Source of the DNA: Odontocerum albicorne
Taxonomy: Eukaryota > Arthropoda > Insecta > Trichoptera > Odontoceridae
Length of the DNA: 64,000 nt
Assembly (NCBI GenBank): GCA_949825065.1
Contig: OX463846.1
Location: 4,483,366-4,547,365, forward strand
Direction of reading: 5' to 3'
Shown: positions 54,961 to 64,000 of the stretch, piece by piece
How the letters are laid out: each line of letters begins with the position of its first letter
How positions within the stretch are numbered: position 1 is the first letter of the stretch
Position numbers and translations under genes: made by a program
Notes under the pieces: generated by a model
The model's input: only the letters and a program-made list of their open reading frames with translations
The model's database searches: none
Told to the model about the DNA's origin: nothing

Positions 54961-56469
54961 GTTATATGATCATATTATCGTCAAGATGTACGACGAATCG
55001 GAGAAAAGCAGGTAACATTCACGTGCGCATATAGCATATCATTTAGACACGTATTGTGGTATTCTCTCATACAGACATTCAGAGAAGTATTTCTATTACT
55101 ATAACTTCAGTTGAAATTTATAGGGATAGAAAATACTCTTGAGGAATTTTTCAAAATAAGTATTTTGGACATATCTTCTTATGTCAAAAATAAACTCGTA
55201 TTTATTCTAAATATAGCTATAAGTTTCATAAACACTGTTGATTTCTCAAATGTTGGAATATTATATTGAACGCACAGCTTTCACAAAATATATAAGGACA
55301 TTATTATAAAAAGATTTATTATTATGGAAGTTACGCTGTTCATAGATAATAATATTATTAAATAGCATTGAAAATACACTCACAGTAATAGATTGAGAAA
55401 TCAATTAGTTAAACATGGTAGTGCATTTCATTTCAACTTTTCCTCGTAATAAATTATTGAAATAACTGTTAATAAATGTTTAAAGAATCGCTTAAGTAGT
55501 TTGAGGCGTTGGATTTTCTTTTCTTGTGCAAAAAGGGAAACTGGAATGGACTCTCGTTGTATTGCAGGCGCCTCGACACAATTATCATTATCTAAGCATA
55601 GTGCGGAGATTCTCAAGTTTTTCCCCTTTTCTTTGCTATTTATTTGTTTATTTATTTATTACGAGACTTAAGCTGTAAAGAACGGGAGTAGTTGTAAGGT
55701 ACAGTAGAACCTGGCGAATTTATCGCCGTGTATAAATCTCCCAGAAAAGTAATAAAGGGATTTTAAGTTAAAAATAAAGGGAATCGAATTCAAAGTCTCC
55801 AGGCTGGAAGGCAAATGTCTTAAGTCAATTTGTTAAGGTAACCTTATGAAGTAATAAGTTATCAACCTTATCTGATATTTTAATGAAACCTTCTATTAAA
55901 CATATATTCGTATTTAACTAAATAAAACGAAAAAAATGTTTCCATTTTTTTATTATATGTATATGTTAGGTAATTCACGCACACTTGAATGAGTTTTTCC
56001 ATCACTGTTAAAGTCTTAATTAGAGTAGAAAGATAATGAATACATGAAGTGAAAATTGTGTGATAAAATAAAAACTTTATTTGAATATTCGACTAATCAA
56101 ATCTCAATAAAATTAACAAACATTTGGCGGAAATAATCGATCGATCTTTAAAGTGTGACAAGTTTGTAACGAGCCTTCTCGTATATTTATTAAATACAAA
56201 CTCACTCCCAAATATTGTTTGGCATATGATTATTCATCACGAGTCTTCAGAAAAGATCGGGTAAGCCTGGTTTTGTGGGCATTCAATATAAAAGAACAGT
56301 TACTAAATAGTACTCATAATTTCAATCAATATATTTCTTGTCTTCTTTTCTATATAAAACCTGCATTTATTTTTATTTCCTGTGATTAAAACCTTTTTAT
56401 TGAATACTTAGCTTACCCTTAGCTTCCCCCAGATAACTGGAGGTAAGCTATTATTAAAAAATGGGCATT
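54961..56469. other. No gene seen
   Basis: 1.5 kb of A+T-rich DNA. 55500-55610 is GC-richer and open on the minus strand (55428-55616) without a motif. No repeat partners noticed; intron-like. Confidence 0.4.
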
Positions 56470-56655
56470 AACTATTAACGACAGACTTCCACGTGTCGCC
56501 CTTCAAGGGAACCCAGCCGGAAGAAGATTATCGGGAAGACCTCCGAATAGATGGCGTGACAGCTGGCAATCCACGTCACAAGAAGGGGAATAAGCGGAAC
56601 AAACAGATCATGATCTATAGGAAGAGGAAGAAGAAGAAGAAGGCATTAACTACAT
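56470..56655 (+). pseudogene. LINE C-terminal fragment
   Basis: RLPRVALQGNPAGRRLSGRP, NRWRDSWQSTSQEGE then stop, and a GAAGAAGAAG tail. Same family as 3.6-4.0 kb. Confidence 0.72.
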
Positions 56656-58069
56656 CATAGTTACTTTTAGAAATTAGAGTAATTAATTTCGCATCTTTAC
56701 AGAAAATAGAATGAGACAAATGACGCTGCTAGATGCCATATCAAATTTAAAGCTTTAAAAAATGCAAAAAAACTTTAAAGAATGCGATATCAAATTTAAG
56801 TTTTAAAATTAAATTTGTAAAAAAGTTCTCGAGTTTATTATAACTTAATAAATTCAAAGAATACAGAAAAACAAGATTTGGTTTTTGTTAATTTTTATAA
56901 GAACTAATTAAAATAATTCATTCAACCTAATTTTTTTTTCACACAAAATATTTTAAAAGACATAAAGACGATAAAAATATTATTCATAATACAATACTAT
57001 AAAAAGACAAACAGATGTGGATAAATGTCCATGGAATATAATGGCCACATTCACCATTTTCCTTTCTTTTCACTCTACATGCCTTATTTTTTTTCTTTAA
57101 ATAAAACTTTGATTCTCGTATTAGAGTGCCCATTTGAGTAGTGTCTTCTCTAGATGACTCTTTTGATTTGTTATTTTATTATTATTTTTATAATAAGAGA
57201 ATTCTTTCGAATAGATTCCTTTTTTCAATCTCTAAAATATACCAATAGACACATTTCAATAAAATCGGGATTGATTTTTCACAACATTTTCAGTAAAGAT
57301 GTTTCAGCGGAACGACAGTTTTCATGCTCTTATTTTTATATCCGTTCCTATAAACTGAATTCAATGAAAGGTAAGAAGTATCTTTAATAATAATATTTAT
57401 TATTTTTTTTTTCTTCTGTAGAACGCCCTGTTGAGGACAATATTTCTACTTTATTTCCTATAAATATATACCACATTATATTCATTTATACCAAGTAATT
57501 TTCATTGATTCTACGTAAATTTAATTAATTTCACGTTATTTTTATTTATTTCGTATTTTTTTCTTTGATTGCTCGTTATTTTCATTAAATTCATTAATTG
57601 AACTTTTTTGTCATTAATTATAAATGTATCTATAATACATAGTAATTAAAATTGATGTTTTCTTTAAGTCTAGACAAACTCTCGGTTTTATTTTCACCGC
57701 AAAATGTTTCTGAATTCCAGCACGTCTCATCTATCTACGAGTACATGCGTGGTGTCAGTAGATGTAGGTACAATTAAAGCAATTACTTATTTGTTTATTG
57801 GCTGCCTTGCACATCTCGTAAGTTAGTGAAACAGGTTCAAATACTTTAACATGAACAGCGACAAAAACTGTAAATAACAGAGTTACGGAAACATTTGAGT
57901 ATCCGTGCTATCCGGTGTTATTTATCATCATTGATGACATTAAGTGACATTTTATTGAAGTTGTTACATGCTGAACATACAGAAATAATCATGATTTTTT
58001 TTAATAAAAGTTTATACTTCAATAAACATATTGAAAAAAATAACCATTTATTAAATTAAGATGTTAAAA
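56656..58069. other. No gene seen
   Basis: Very A+T-rich; octamer at 57736-57743. Open frame 57154-57387 is low complexity. Confidence 0.4.
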
Positions 58070-58335
58070 GTAAGGTATCATGAGATGGTTTGAATAATCG
58101 CAGCTGATTCATTCTGAATGTCTTGCGAAACAAAATATAGTATATACGGCTAGAATAAATGGCTTGAGATATACCGAGGAATAGAAGGAAACAGTTGACG
58201 AAATTTTCACAGGATTAAAAATGCATGACAAAATGTATGAGTGCGGTCGAGGCAAAGGTTGTGTGTTTGCAGATGTCTGTCATATCTGCTTACCCCAAAA
58301 AGAACGTGACGTGATGGTATGTATGCATCGATTTG
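58070..58335 (+). mobile_element. LINE-C C-terminus and 3' end
   Basis: MRWFE, then GRGKGCVFADVCHICLP, 3' terminus GCTTACCCCAAAAAGAACGT and GACGTGATGGTATGTATG. Confidence 0.55.
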
Positions 58336-58348
58336 TATTGCATAATAC

Positions 58349-58415
58349 TTCCGTTGCATAGAATACCAAATGTAGGGTTTATTGCCAAGTGGTTATCTCT
58401 ACCAACCAACTATAA
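58349..58415 (-). mobile_element. SINE tail, reverse
   Basis: CCGTTGCATAGAATACCAAA, GTTTATTGCCAAGTGG, CTACCAACCAACTA. Confidence 0.5.
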
Positions 58416-58515
58416 AGAGACTAAGTAAAAACCAACCTGGAGTCTGAAAATCTATTTACGAGTATAATAAATAAGGTTCCAAAAATAATCGAATCCGTAA
58501 TGACCAACATATATT

Positions 58516-58760
58516 TTATAGGATTTTGTCTGAAAATGTGTGTATCAATGTATGAATGCAAGTGAAACGAAAACATCATAGGATTTTGTCTGAAAATGTG
58601 TGTATCAATGTATGAATGCAAGTGAAACGAAGACATCATAGGATTTTGTCTGAAAATGTGTGTATGCAATGAATGCAAGTGAAGCGAAAACATCATAGGA
58701 TTTTGTCTGAAAATGTGTGTATCAATGTATGAATGTAAGTGAAACGAAGACGTCAAAAAT
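58516..58760. repeat. 60-bp tandem repeat, four units
   Basis: CATAGGATTTTGTCTGAAAA + TGTGTGTATCAATGTATGAA + TGCAAGTGAAACGAAxAC. Because 60 is a multiple of three, the minus frame (58870-58421) stays open with a 20-residue repeat. One unit has a small indel. Confidence 0.9.
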
Positions 58761-58769
58761 GAATTCATT

Positions 58770-59090
58770 GATAAAATTGATGTTGTTAGTAAGATGAAGA
58801 AAGGAGTTAATAGATGATTTGGACATGTGGAGAGAACGAAATACGGATGAATGGCCAAGCGAGTATACAAGTCAGAAATGGAAAGTATGCGTTTAAGAGG
58901 TAGCTCGAGTTAAACATGGCTGGATCAAAATAATCAGATTTAAAAAAAAATTAGGTAAAGTGAGAAGTATGAGTAATAGAAGATTGTGCATGAGGAGGCG
59001 AAATTTTTGTGATGGGATAGAATTGTTTGGAAGTCTGTTTTCTCTGCGTATCCTGCATGGGGCATGGCGTGATATGTATGGGCAAAGAAT
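58770..59090 (+). mobile_element. LINE-C C-terminus and 3' end
   Basis: KMKKGVNR-FGHVERTKYG, later HEEAKFL and DRIVWKSVFSAYPAWGMA, the clearest coding end of this family here. Ends GGGGCATGGCGTGATATGTA. Confidence 0.7.
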
Positions 59091-59109
59091 TGATGCGTTT
59101 GAGATGTGG

Positions 59110-59460
59110 TGTTGAAGGTAGCTATTGCGCATTCCGTAGACTGCCAGAAGAACTAATAATCGATTGAAGAGCTTGGGGTTGAGGCGAGTCTCTCTGTGTT
59201 GTGTGTGACAAGAATCTTACAATGCCTTGACCACATAGTCCAGAGGGATAATTACAGCCTTGTGTAGTCAATTATGGTTCAAATGTGCATGGTAAAATTA
59301 ACAGATATTAAGCAACCATCCAATGGAGTAAACAGTTGAAAAAGCAGTGGGTACTTTTTCAGAAGGCCCTATACGAATATAAGGCAAGAAATTACTTGAA
59401 CTGGAGAGGGGTGGTTGATGACCACGGTGAACACGATTCTTGAAATTAAGAAAATTTGCC
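59110..59460 (+). pseudogene. Another LINE C-terminal relic
   Basis: Mixed frames give RILQCLDHIVQRDNYSLV, later WSKQLKKQWVLFQKALYEY and a tail-side VVDDHGEHDS. Resembles LINE C-termini (GHI-RD-YSL, W--QL). Frame-shifted. Confidence 0.5.
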
Positions 59461-59663
59461 AAGAAGATAACGTTCGCTATTGGTAAAATGTATATATTAT
59501 ATCTTTGACGGGTAGGAAAAACTCAACTATCTCGATACCTGTCCATCTACGAATTTAGGTAACCAAAACAGACGATTTCTACCGATTCCGCATCGTCATT
59601 CCATTTTTCCCATAAATATCACCTTGAAAAATATACATTCAAGGAAAAGGTTTCTTTAAATGT

Positions 59664-60001
59664 AACAATTATGAAATAAAAACACTTGATTCACATTCAA
59701 TACTGGAAAGATTATCTTATAATAATAAATCGATTATTATGTATTTTTAAATGTGTGGGTGGGATCTGATAAATGCGAATAGGGTGATTTCTGATGCCTC
59801 CTACTGGGAACATGTGTGGGTGGGATCTGATTAACAATTATGAAATAAAAACACTTGATTCACATTCAATACTGGAAAGATTATCTTATAATAATAAATC
59901 GATTATTATGTATTTTTAAATGTGTGGGTGGGATCTGATAAATGCGAATAGGGTGATGTCTGTTGCCTCCTACTGGGAACATGCGACATAATTAATAATT
60001 C
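59664..60001. repeat. 169-bp direct repeat
   Basis: AACAATTATGAAATAAAAAC starts at 59664 and 59833. Both contain TAATAATAAATCGATTATTA and TCCTACTGGGAACATG. Nearly identical. Confidence 0.9.
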
Positions 60002-60350
60002 ACGCTCTCCGCCTAGTACGGAATGTGTGAACTATCTATCACATATCGGCAGTTCCACAAAGATAGAAGACAAACCTTTTTGGGGAATTTATTAAAATTC
60101 AAGATATTCATATAAACACCTGACATATATACTCCACCTAAAACCGAATGTGTTACTATCACATATCGGAAGATCTACAAAGGTTTCCTTGTAGTTCGTC
60201 ATCGTTAGGTAAGTTTTCGGCAGTTTTCTTTCGGTGAACCAAATATGTTTTTCGAAACATATCTCGATGCGGGAAAGTTCACAGTAACCATTTTCCAAGT
60301 TCACAGTCACTAATGTTCACAGTCACCATTTTCCTATTATTACACTCTAC
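60002..60350 (+). repeat. Family G repeats, two overlapping pieces
   Basis: 60002-60090 and 60125-60300 each have GTGT...ACTATCACATATCGG-AG-T. The second adds TTTCCTTGTAGTTCGTC and TTTTCGAAACATAT. Followed by a short repeat of TTCACAGTCAC. Confidence 0.55.
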
Positions 60351-60489
60351 TTGTTGGTGTTTTTCTTTTGTTATATTTTTAATCTGTCAATAAAAATCAA
60401 TGTAAATCTCAACTTGAAACGCCCGAGGAAAGTCTGATCTATAAACAATGTTATTTAAATTGTCATTTTTTATGGTTTATTTTGAAAGA

Positions 60490-60645
60490 AGAAAATATAG
60501 AGTATACGAGAATTCGTAAAAGTTGTATGGATATAGCAGAGGCTAAGGGTGTGTGCCTAGATAGGAAAGACTGGTTCTATTATCTCTGCCTACCCTGGCA
60601 AGAAAACGATGTGATAGTATGTTTGTATGTATTATCATGTCTGGA
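60490..60645 (+). mobile_element. LINE-C end
   Basis: MDIAEAKGVCLDRKDWFYYL, then TCTGCCTACCCTGGCAAGAA and GATGTGATAGTATGTTTG. EAK-VC-DR-DW is the family's last conserved block. Confidence 0.68.
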
Positions 60646-61149
60646 CACGAAAATGAACGAATTAATTGATTTCTCTTATATCTTCCATAAGCGTTTATAT
60701 ATGTAACTATTGTACAATAACATTTAAAATTAAATATCTGGTCCGCGCAGCTTGCGTTGGAAACATATGCCCGGAGAAACAAAAGCAGCGTTACGTAGGG
60801 TTTAGATTAATCGTTAAATCTCCGTGTTTCCTCAGCACAATTAATTGTGTTACAAGCACACAAGAACTTTCCTCGGCCATTCGGTTTTGTTGTAAAAATC
60901 CCCTCATTGTGATAGCAACAATAACATTATTTGCGCTGGTGCAGCGCAGCGCCCTCGGGCGCCACTTTAACAACACTGGATGATAAAACACTTGGCTCTC
61001 TCCGTGGTCAGGGGCTTTCTCAAAGGGCAGAAGATTCTACTGAGGAAATAACAATACGAAATATCAATATTTTAATAGTATTATCGACGATTTTGTTGTC
61101 ACAGTCGTACAACGCTTGATTTTTACTAAAAATATCCAATTTCAATCCA
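60646..61149. other. GC-richer unique stretch
   Basis: 60730-60985 is open on both strands (plus 60666-60983; minus 60991-60791) with a GC-rich core near 60935-60970. No motif recognised; candidate conserved non-coding element or exon. Confidence 0.35.
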
Positions 61150-61240
61150 AATAACTACTTTATACAGCGCCATTTAAAGAGCAAACTCTCTTCAAGGGCG
61201 CTCTAGCTCGGGACTCGAACCCACTAATATCAAACGAATC
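61150..61240 (-). repeat. Family G fragment
   Basis: CAGCGCCATTTAAAGAGCAA, CTTCAAGGGCGCTCTAGCTC, GGGACTCGAACCCAC. Confidence 0.6.
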
Positions 61241-61384
61241 ACGTCTAGCAGTTATTGAAACGTCAGAACGAATCATGTGTAACACTTTCTTTATATGCAG
61301 TAAAACCTTGTACGATTCATGTCCAATCTACCATAAAGATGTTTACGAAATGTTAAGTGAAAACCATACTAAAAACCATTTTTT

Positions 61385-61475
61385 TAACTGGGTTCCAACG
61401 TAAATCGAATCCGCAACGTCCGGGTCCGAAGATGGGTACCTTACCAACTGGCTCACGGAGGTTGTCAGATTCGTA
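61385..61475 (-). mobile_element. SINE head, reverse
   Basis: GTAAATCGAATCCGCAACGT, then CCTTACCAACTGGCTCACGG. Tail missing. Confidence 0.68.
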
Positions 61476-61721
61476 TTGGATTCTCGATATTTATTACTAG
61501 AACTATCTATCGAAGAAACTTTTTTTCAATCTATCATCGCTTTTTCCTTCCAAGAGGTTGTCTTCCCAATTTGCTCCATTTAGTCAACACACCATCCAGA
61601 ATACACTAATCTTGGTATATCTACTGGTCTAACGGACAACCTTTTACGATGGTTTTTGTGGTTTCGCCATCTTGCGCATTTAGATTCCCGATGGTGAAAA
61701 AATAATATATCATACATGCAT

Positions 61722-61925
61722 GATGACTTTCATGGCATAGTTGGTAAGACGCTTGTGTTCCGATCCGAGGGGTCAGACTTTGATTCTCGTTGTCACCCAA
61801 TTACATAAACAAATAAATTATCACAACATGTCTCTTTCATATAGTTCTAATGGGTTAAAAAAGATTGGCACGTGGCAATTAATCCACTAGGTTATATTTT
61901 ATACAACGGAAGTGCTATGCGTTGA
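61722..61925 (+). mobile_element. SINE, near full length
   Basis: TTCATGGCATAGTTGGTAAG (A box side), GACTTTGATTCTCGTTG (degenerate B box), tail GGCACGTGGCAATTAATCCA and TATTTTATACAACGGAAGTG. Confidence 0.68.
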
Positions 61926-62039
61926 CGATAATTCTACAAAATAAATTTTACTAAAGACACGTATGTGTAGAATGTCCAATCAAAGGGATTTTTAGTTAAA
62001 TATAAATGAAAAATCTCCTTTGTAAACCATATTTTCTTA

Positions 62040-62240
62040 CTTTCTTTTATTCATGATCTCTCGTTTTATTTTTTTAGGTAAACTGTTCATGAATTTGGGA
62101 CGAATAAATAATAATTTGAAAAAATGTTGTGATCATGTAACTTCCTTTTACTTTTTGACAGGTGTGTTGAAAGAGATTGCTACATGCCAATGTGACACCA
62201 AATTGTTTTACAATGGAATGTTAAATAAATTAAGATTTTC
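62040..62240 (+). mobile_element. LINE-A 3' end, degenerate
   Basis: ATGTTGTGATCATGTAACTT, GAAAGAGATTGCTACATGCC and TGTTAAATAAAT follow the LINE-A 3' UTR order. Confidence 0.6.
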
Positions 62241-62267
62241 AATAATGTCGCTGTGTTCAGGGATCAT

Positions 62268-62555
62268 AATTATATAAATAACTCGAAAAAATAAGAAACA
62301 ATTATATAAATACCTCGAAAAATTAAGAAACAGTTATATAAATAACTCGAAAAATTAAGAAACAATTATATAAATAACTCGAAAAATTAAGAAACAATTA
62401 TATAAATAACTCGAAAAATTAAGAAACCGTTAAATAAATTACTGGAAAAATTAAGAAACAATTATATAAATAACTCAAAAAATTAAGAAACAATTATATA
62501 AATAACTCGAAAAATTAAGAAACAATTATATAAATAACTCGAAAAATTAAGAAAC
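62268..62555. repeat. 32-bp minisatellite, nine units
   Basis: AATTATATAAATAACTCG + AAAAATTAAGAAAC repeated with almost constant 32-bp spacing. Confidence 0.95.
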
Positions 62556-62571
62556 AAAAATAACTGTTAAA

Positions 62572-62785
62572 CACATAATTACCATCTCCCTGCGTGGTAA
62601 CTAAAAAGGACAGAGCGCAAGACTTTCATGTCTCGGAAAACATCCTTAGCCTTTTCCACTTTCATGCACCTTCTACGATGACTTTCTACTTTTTTCTCCA
62701 TAAAAATATAATTTACTAGATCCAACCATACTCTCCTTGGTTTATTACTAGAAATATTTCTCTTTTGCGTGGTTTCGATCATTTG
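62572..62785 (-). mobile_element. LINE-C C-terminus and 3' end
   Basis: Minus frame 62782-62579: KPRRVWLDLVNYI, CMKVEKAKDVFRDMKVLRSV then LFSYHAGRW. Same terminal block as 58.8 and 60.5 kb, open here. Confidence 0.72.
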
Positions 62786-62885
62786 AAATCATAAATGTTG
62801 ATTCCTAAAAAATATCTAAAAAAATATACTCTTATTTATTTGTAATATACTTTATATGCAATCAAAACTAGCATTTAAATAACTA

Positions 62886-63106
62886 TAGTTCGGAAATTCT
62901 AGGATGAGTCCTGTGACAGCTCACAAATTTGCCGCAATACAACCTTGTAACGATATTCAGTAATTTTAATTATTTTATCAACTTTAATATAAGACTCAAT
63001 TCTAATAAATAGTAAGTTATTTAGGTAAATAATATTACATTACATAAGGTTGTATTGGGGCAAATTTGTGAGCTGTCACAGGACTCATCCGAGAATTTCC
63101 AAATTA
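62886..63106. mobile_element. TA-flanked MITE with ~65-bp inverted repeats
   Basis: Left arm TAGTTCGGAAATTCTAGGAT, right arm reversed TAATTTGGAAATTCTCGGAT; both continue GAGTCCTGTGACAGCTCACA. TA at 62884-62885 and 63107-63108. No coding content. Confidence 0.87.
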
Positions 63107-63257
63107 TAGCACTCTTGAGTGTGGGTTTTTTTGTTATTTTATACTTATATTTTTCTATACTATATATGTATTATATTTTTGTTTGTTTTATGTTTGTGAT
63201 GAAGTGAGGGGCGTTTGATATTGCGTGATGTATACATATGTTTGTCAGGTTGATGAG

Positions 63258-63492
63258 GATGTGCAACGGGGTTTTATATAATCAAAAATCGGAAAGAAGT
63301 ATCGATTTATTTATTCATACTATATTTCCTCAGGGAGATACAGGCAAAAGCCTAGTTTACTAGGGGCATGACAGATGAAAGGCAACAAACCCAGATCCAT
63401 TAAAATTGTGTGTCCGAATTGAATAACCTGTTATTTTTCCGCAAATTATGTATATTTCTTGTCATGTGTAAAATAAATAAATAAATTATCAA
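63258..63492 (+). repeat. Family H repeat
   Basis: Second copy of 8655-8885, ending in AAATAAATAAATAAATTA. Confidence 0.65.
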
Positions 63493-63934
63493 TTCAAAGT
63501 CTATTAGATATCTAAACTCCTCTTTCAAAGCATACCCATAAAGATCATAAATACGTACAAATATCCATTTATTAGTGTGACTCCAGCCAAGAAAGTTCCA
63601 GGTATATTGCTCGCAAGGGCCGCGGGCAGCGTGTCCACTAGACAGGTGATCGGAGATCAGCTCAGTACCTGTCAGTTAGTGCCATTTCCCTGGGCTGTCA
63701 TCGGGGCTGGTGTGAACACCAAGACTGCGTTGGTGAAAGAGCAACAATAGACGTCGAAAGACTGGAAAGCAGAGCATGTCATAAATAAAGGTGGAAGTAA
63801 TCGATTAATTATTGTGAACACAGCTGAATATTTACCATATATGCAGAAAAGGTCCAAACTACTTTGTATCTGTTTTGAGATATTTCTGAAAAACTACTGA
63901 ATCGGAGTATGATATGGGTGTTTAATATTAATAA
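63493..63934. other. Unique stretch with GC-rich block 63575-63735
   Basis: The plus frame reads VTPAKKVPGILLARAAGSVS, then TRQVIGDQLSTCQLVPFPWA and a stop at about 63748. GC-rich codon use, but no family recognised. Confidence 0.35.
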
Positions 63935-64000
63935 AAATAAAATGACAATCTATATAGCGCCGTTTAGAGAACAGGCTCTTATCATGGGCGTTCTAACTCC
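63935..64000 (-). repeat. Family G repeat running off the window
   Basis: AATAAAAATAAAATGACAAT, TATAGCGCCGTTTAGAGAAC, CATGGGCGTTCTAACTCC. Confidence 0.55.

Noticed and set aside
62268..62555. CRISPR array (32-bp period)
   Set aside because: Repeats are contiguous with no spacers.

Overview
This is a window of A+T-rich nuclear DNA from an animal, most likely an arthropod and probably an insect. I cannot name the order. Evidence: no bacterial-type gene density or operons, reading frames that are nearly all short and decayed, one spliced host exon with canonical splice signals, and a dense mix of element types common in insect genomes (mariner-type, hAT-type and TTAA-type DNA elements; Penelope-like elements; several non-LTR retrotransposon families; tRNA-derived SINEs).

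The only host coding sequence I can defend is a 57-bp exon at 51271-51327 (+). It encodes the first helix and the start of switch I of a Ras-type small GTPase, resembling the RERG/RASL11/RERGL group. The rest is best read as intron and/or intergenic DNA. Several short GC-rich islands (about 3.3, 12.9, 29.1, 30.0, 31.4, 48.4, 60.9 and 63.6 kb) could be further exons or conserved non-coding elements, but I could not prove any.

Layout. 0-17 kb: LINE-A 3' ends, a Penelope-like inverted pair, LINE tails, two internally deleted mariners (4.6 and 11.9 kb), a hAT MITE with near-perfect 8-bp duplications (9.4 kb), SINEs and a deleted mariner-like element (16.5 kb). 17-30 kb: a TA-flanked fold-back MITE, a dimeric tandem array (19.8 kb), a decayed hAT-like element, a transposase relic, a TTAA MITE and a degenerate 'GAAAT-GGAAACT' array (28.2 kb). 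30-45 kb: five Penelope-like copies, an RTE-like LINE with a 200-codon open frame, a ~130-bp satellite (34.8-36.0 kb), a perfect-TSD hAT MITE, and two TTAA MITEs. 45-54 kb: short tandem repeats, two adjacent LINE 3' ends, one with a triplicated terminus, the GTPase exon, and a 51-bp-arm palindrome. 54-64 kb: more LINE and SINE relics, a 32-bp minisatellite and a TA-flanked MITE.

The most unusual signal is an octamer, TACGAGTA/TACTCGTA, found about 21 times, roughly ten times what base composition predicts. In several paralogous repeat pairs it replaces a plain TA, i.e. CGAG+TA has been inserted at TA. CGAG is the first four bases of the local mariner terminal inverted repeat, so these look like mariner excision footprints. 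Other notable points are a SINE family sharing its 3' tail with the resident LINE-A, Penelope-like copies whose terminal repeat carries a hammerhead-ribozyme-like core, and nested or flanked insertions that allow relative dating.

Family names used here (LINE-A, LINE-C, D, E, F, G, H) are my own labels. All family assignments are by eye.
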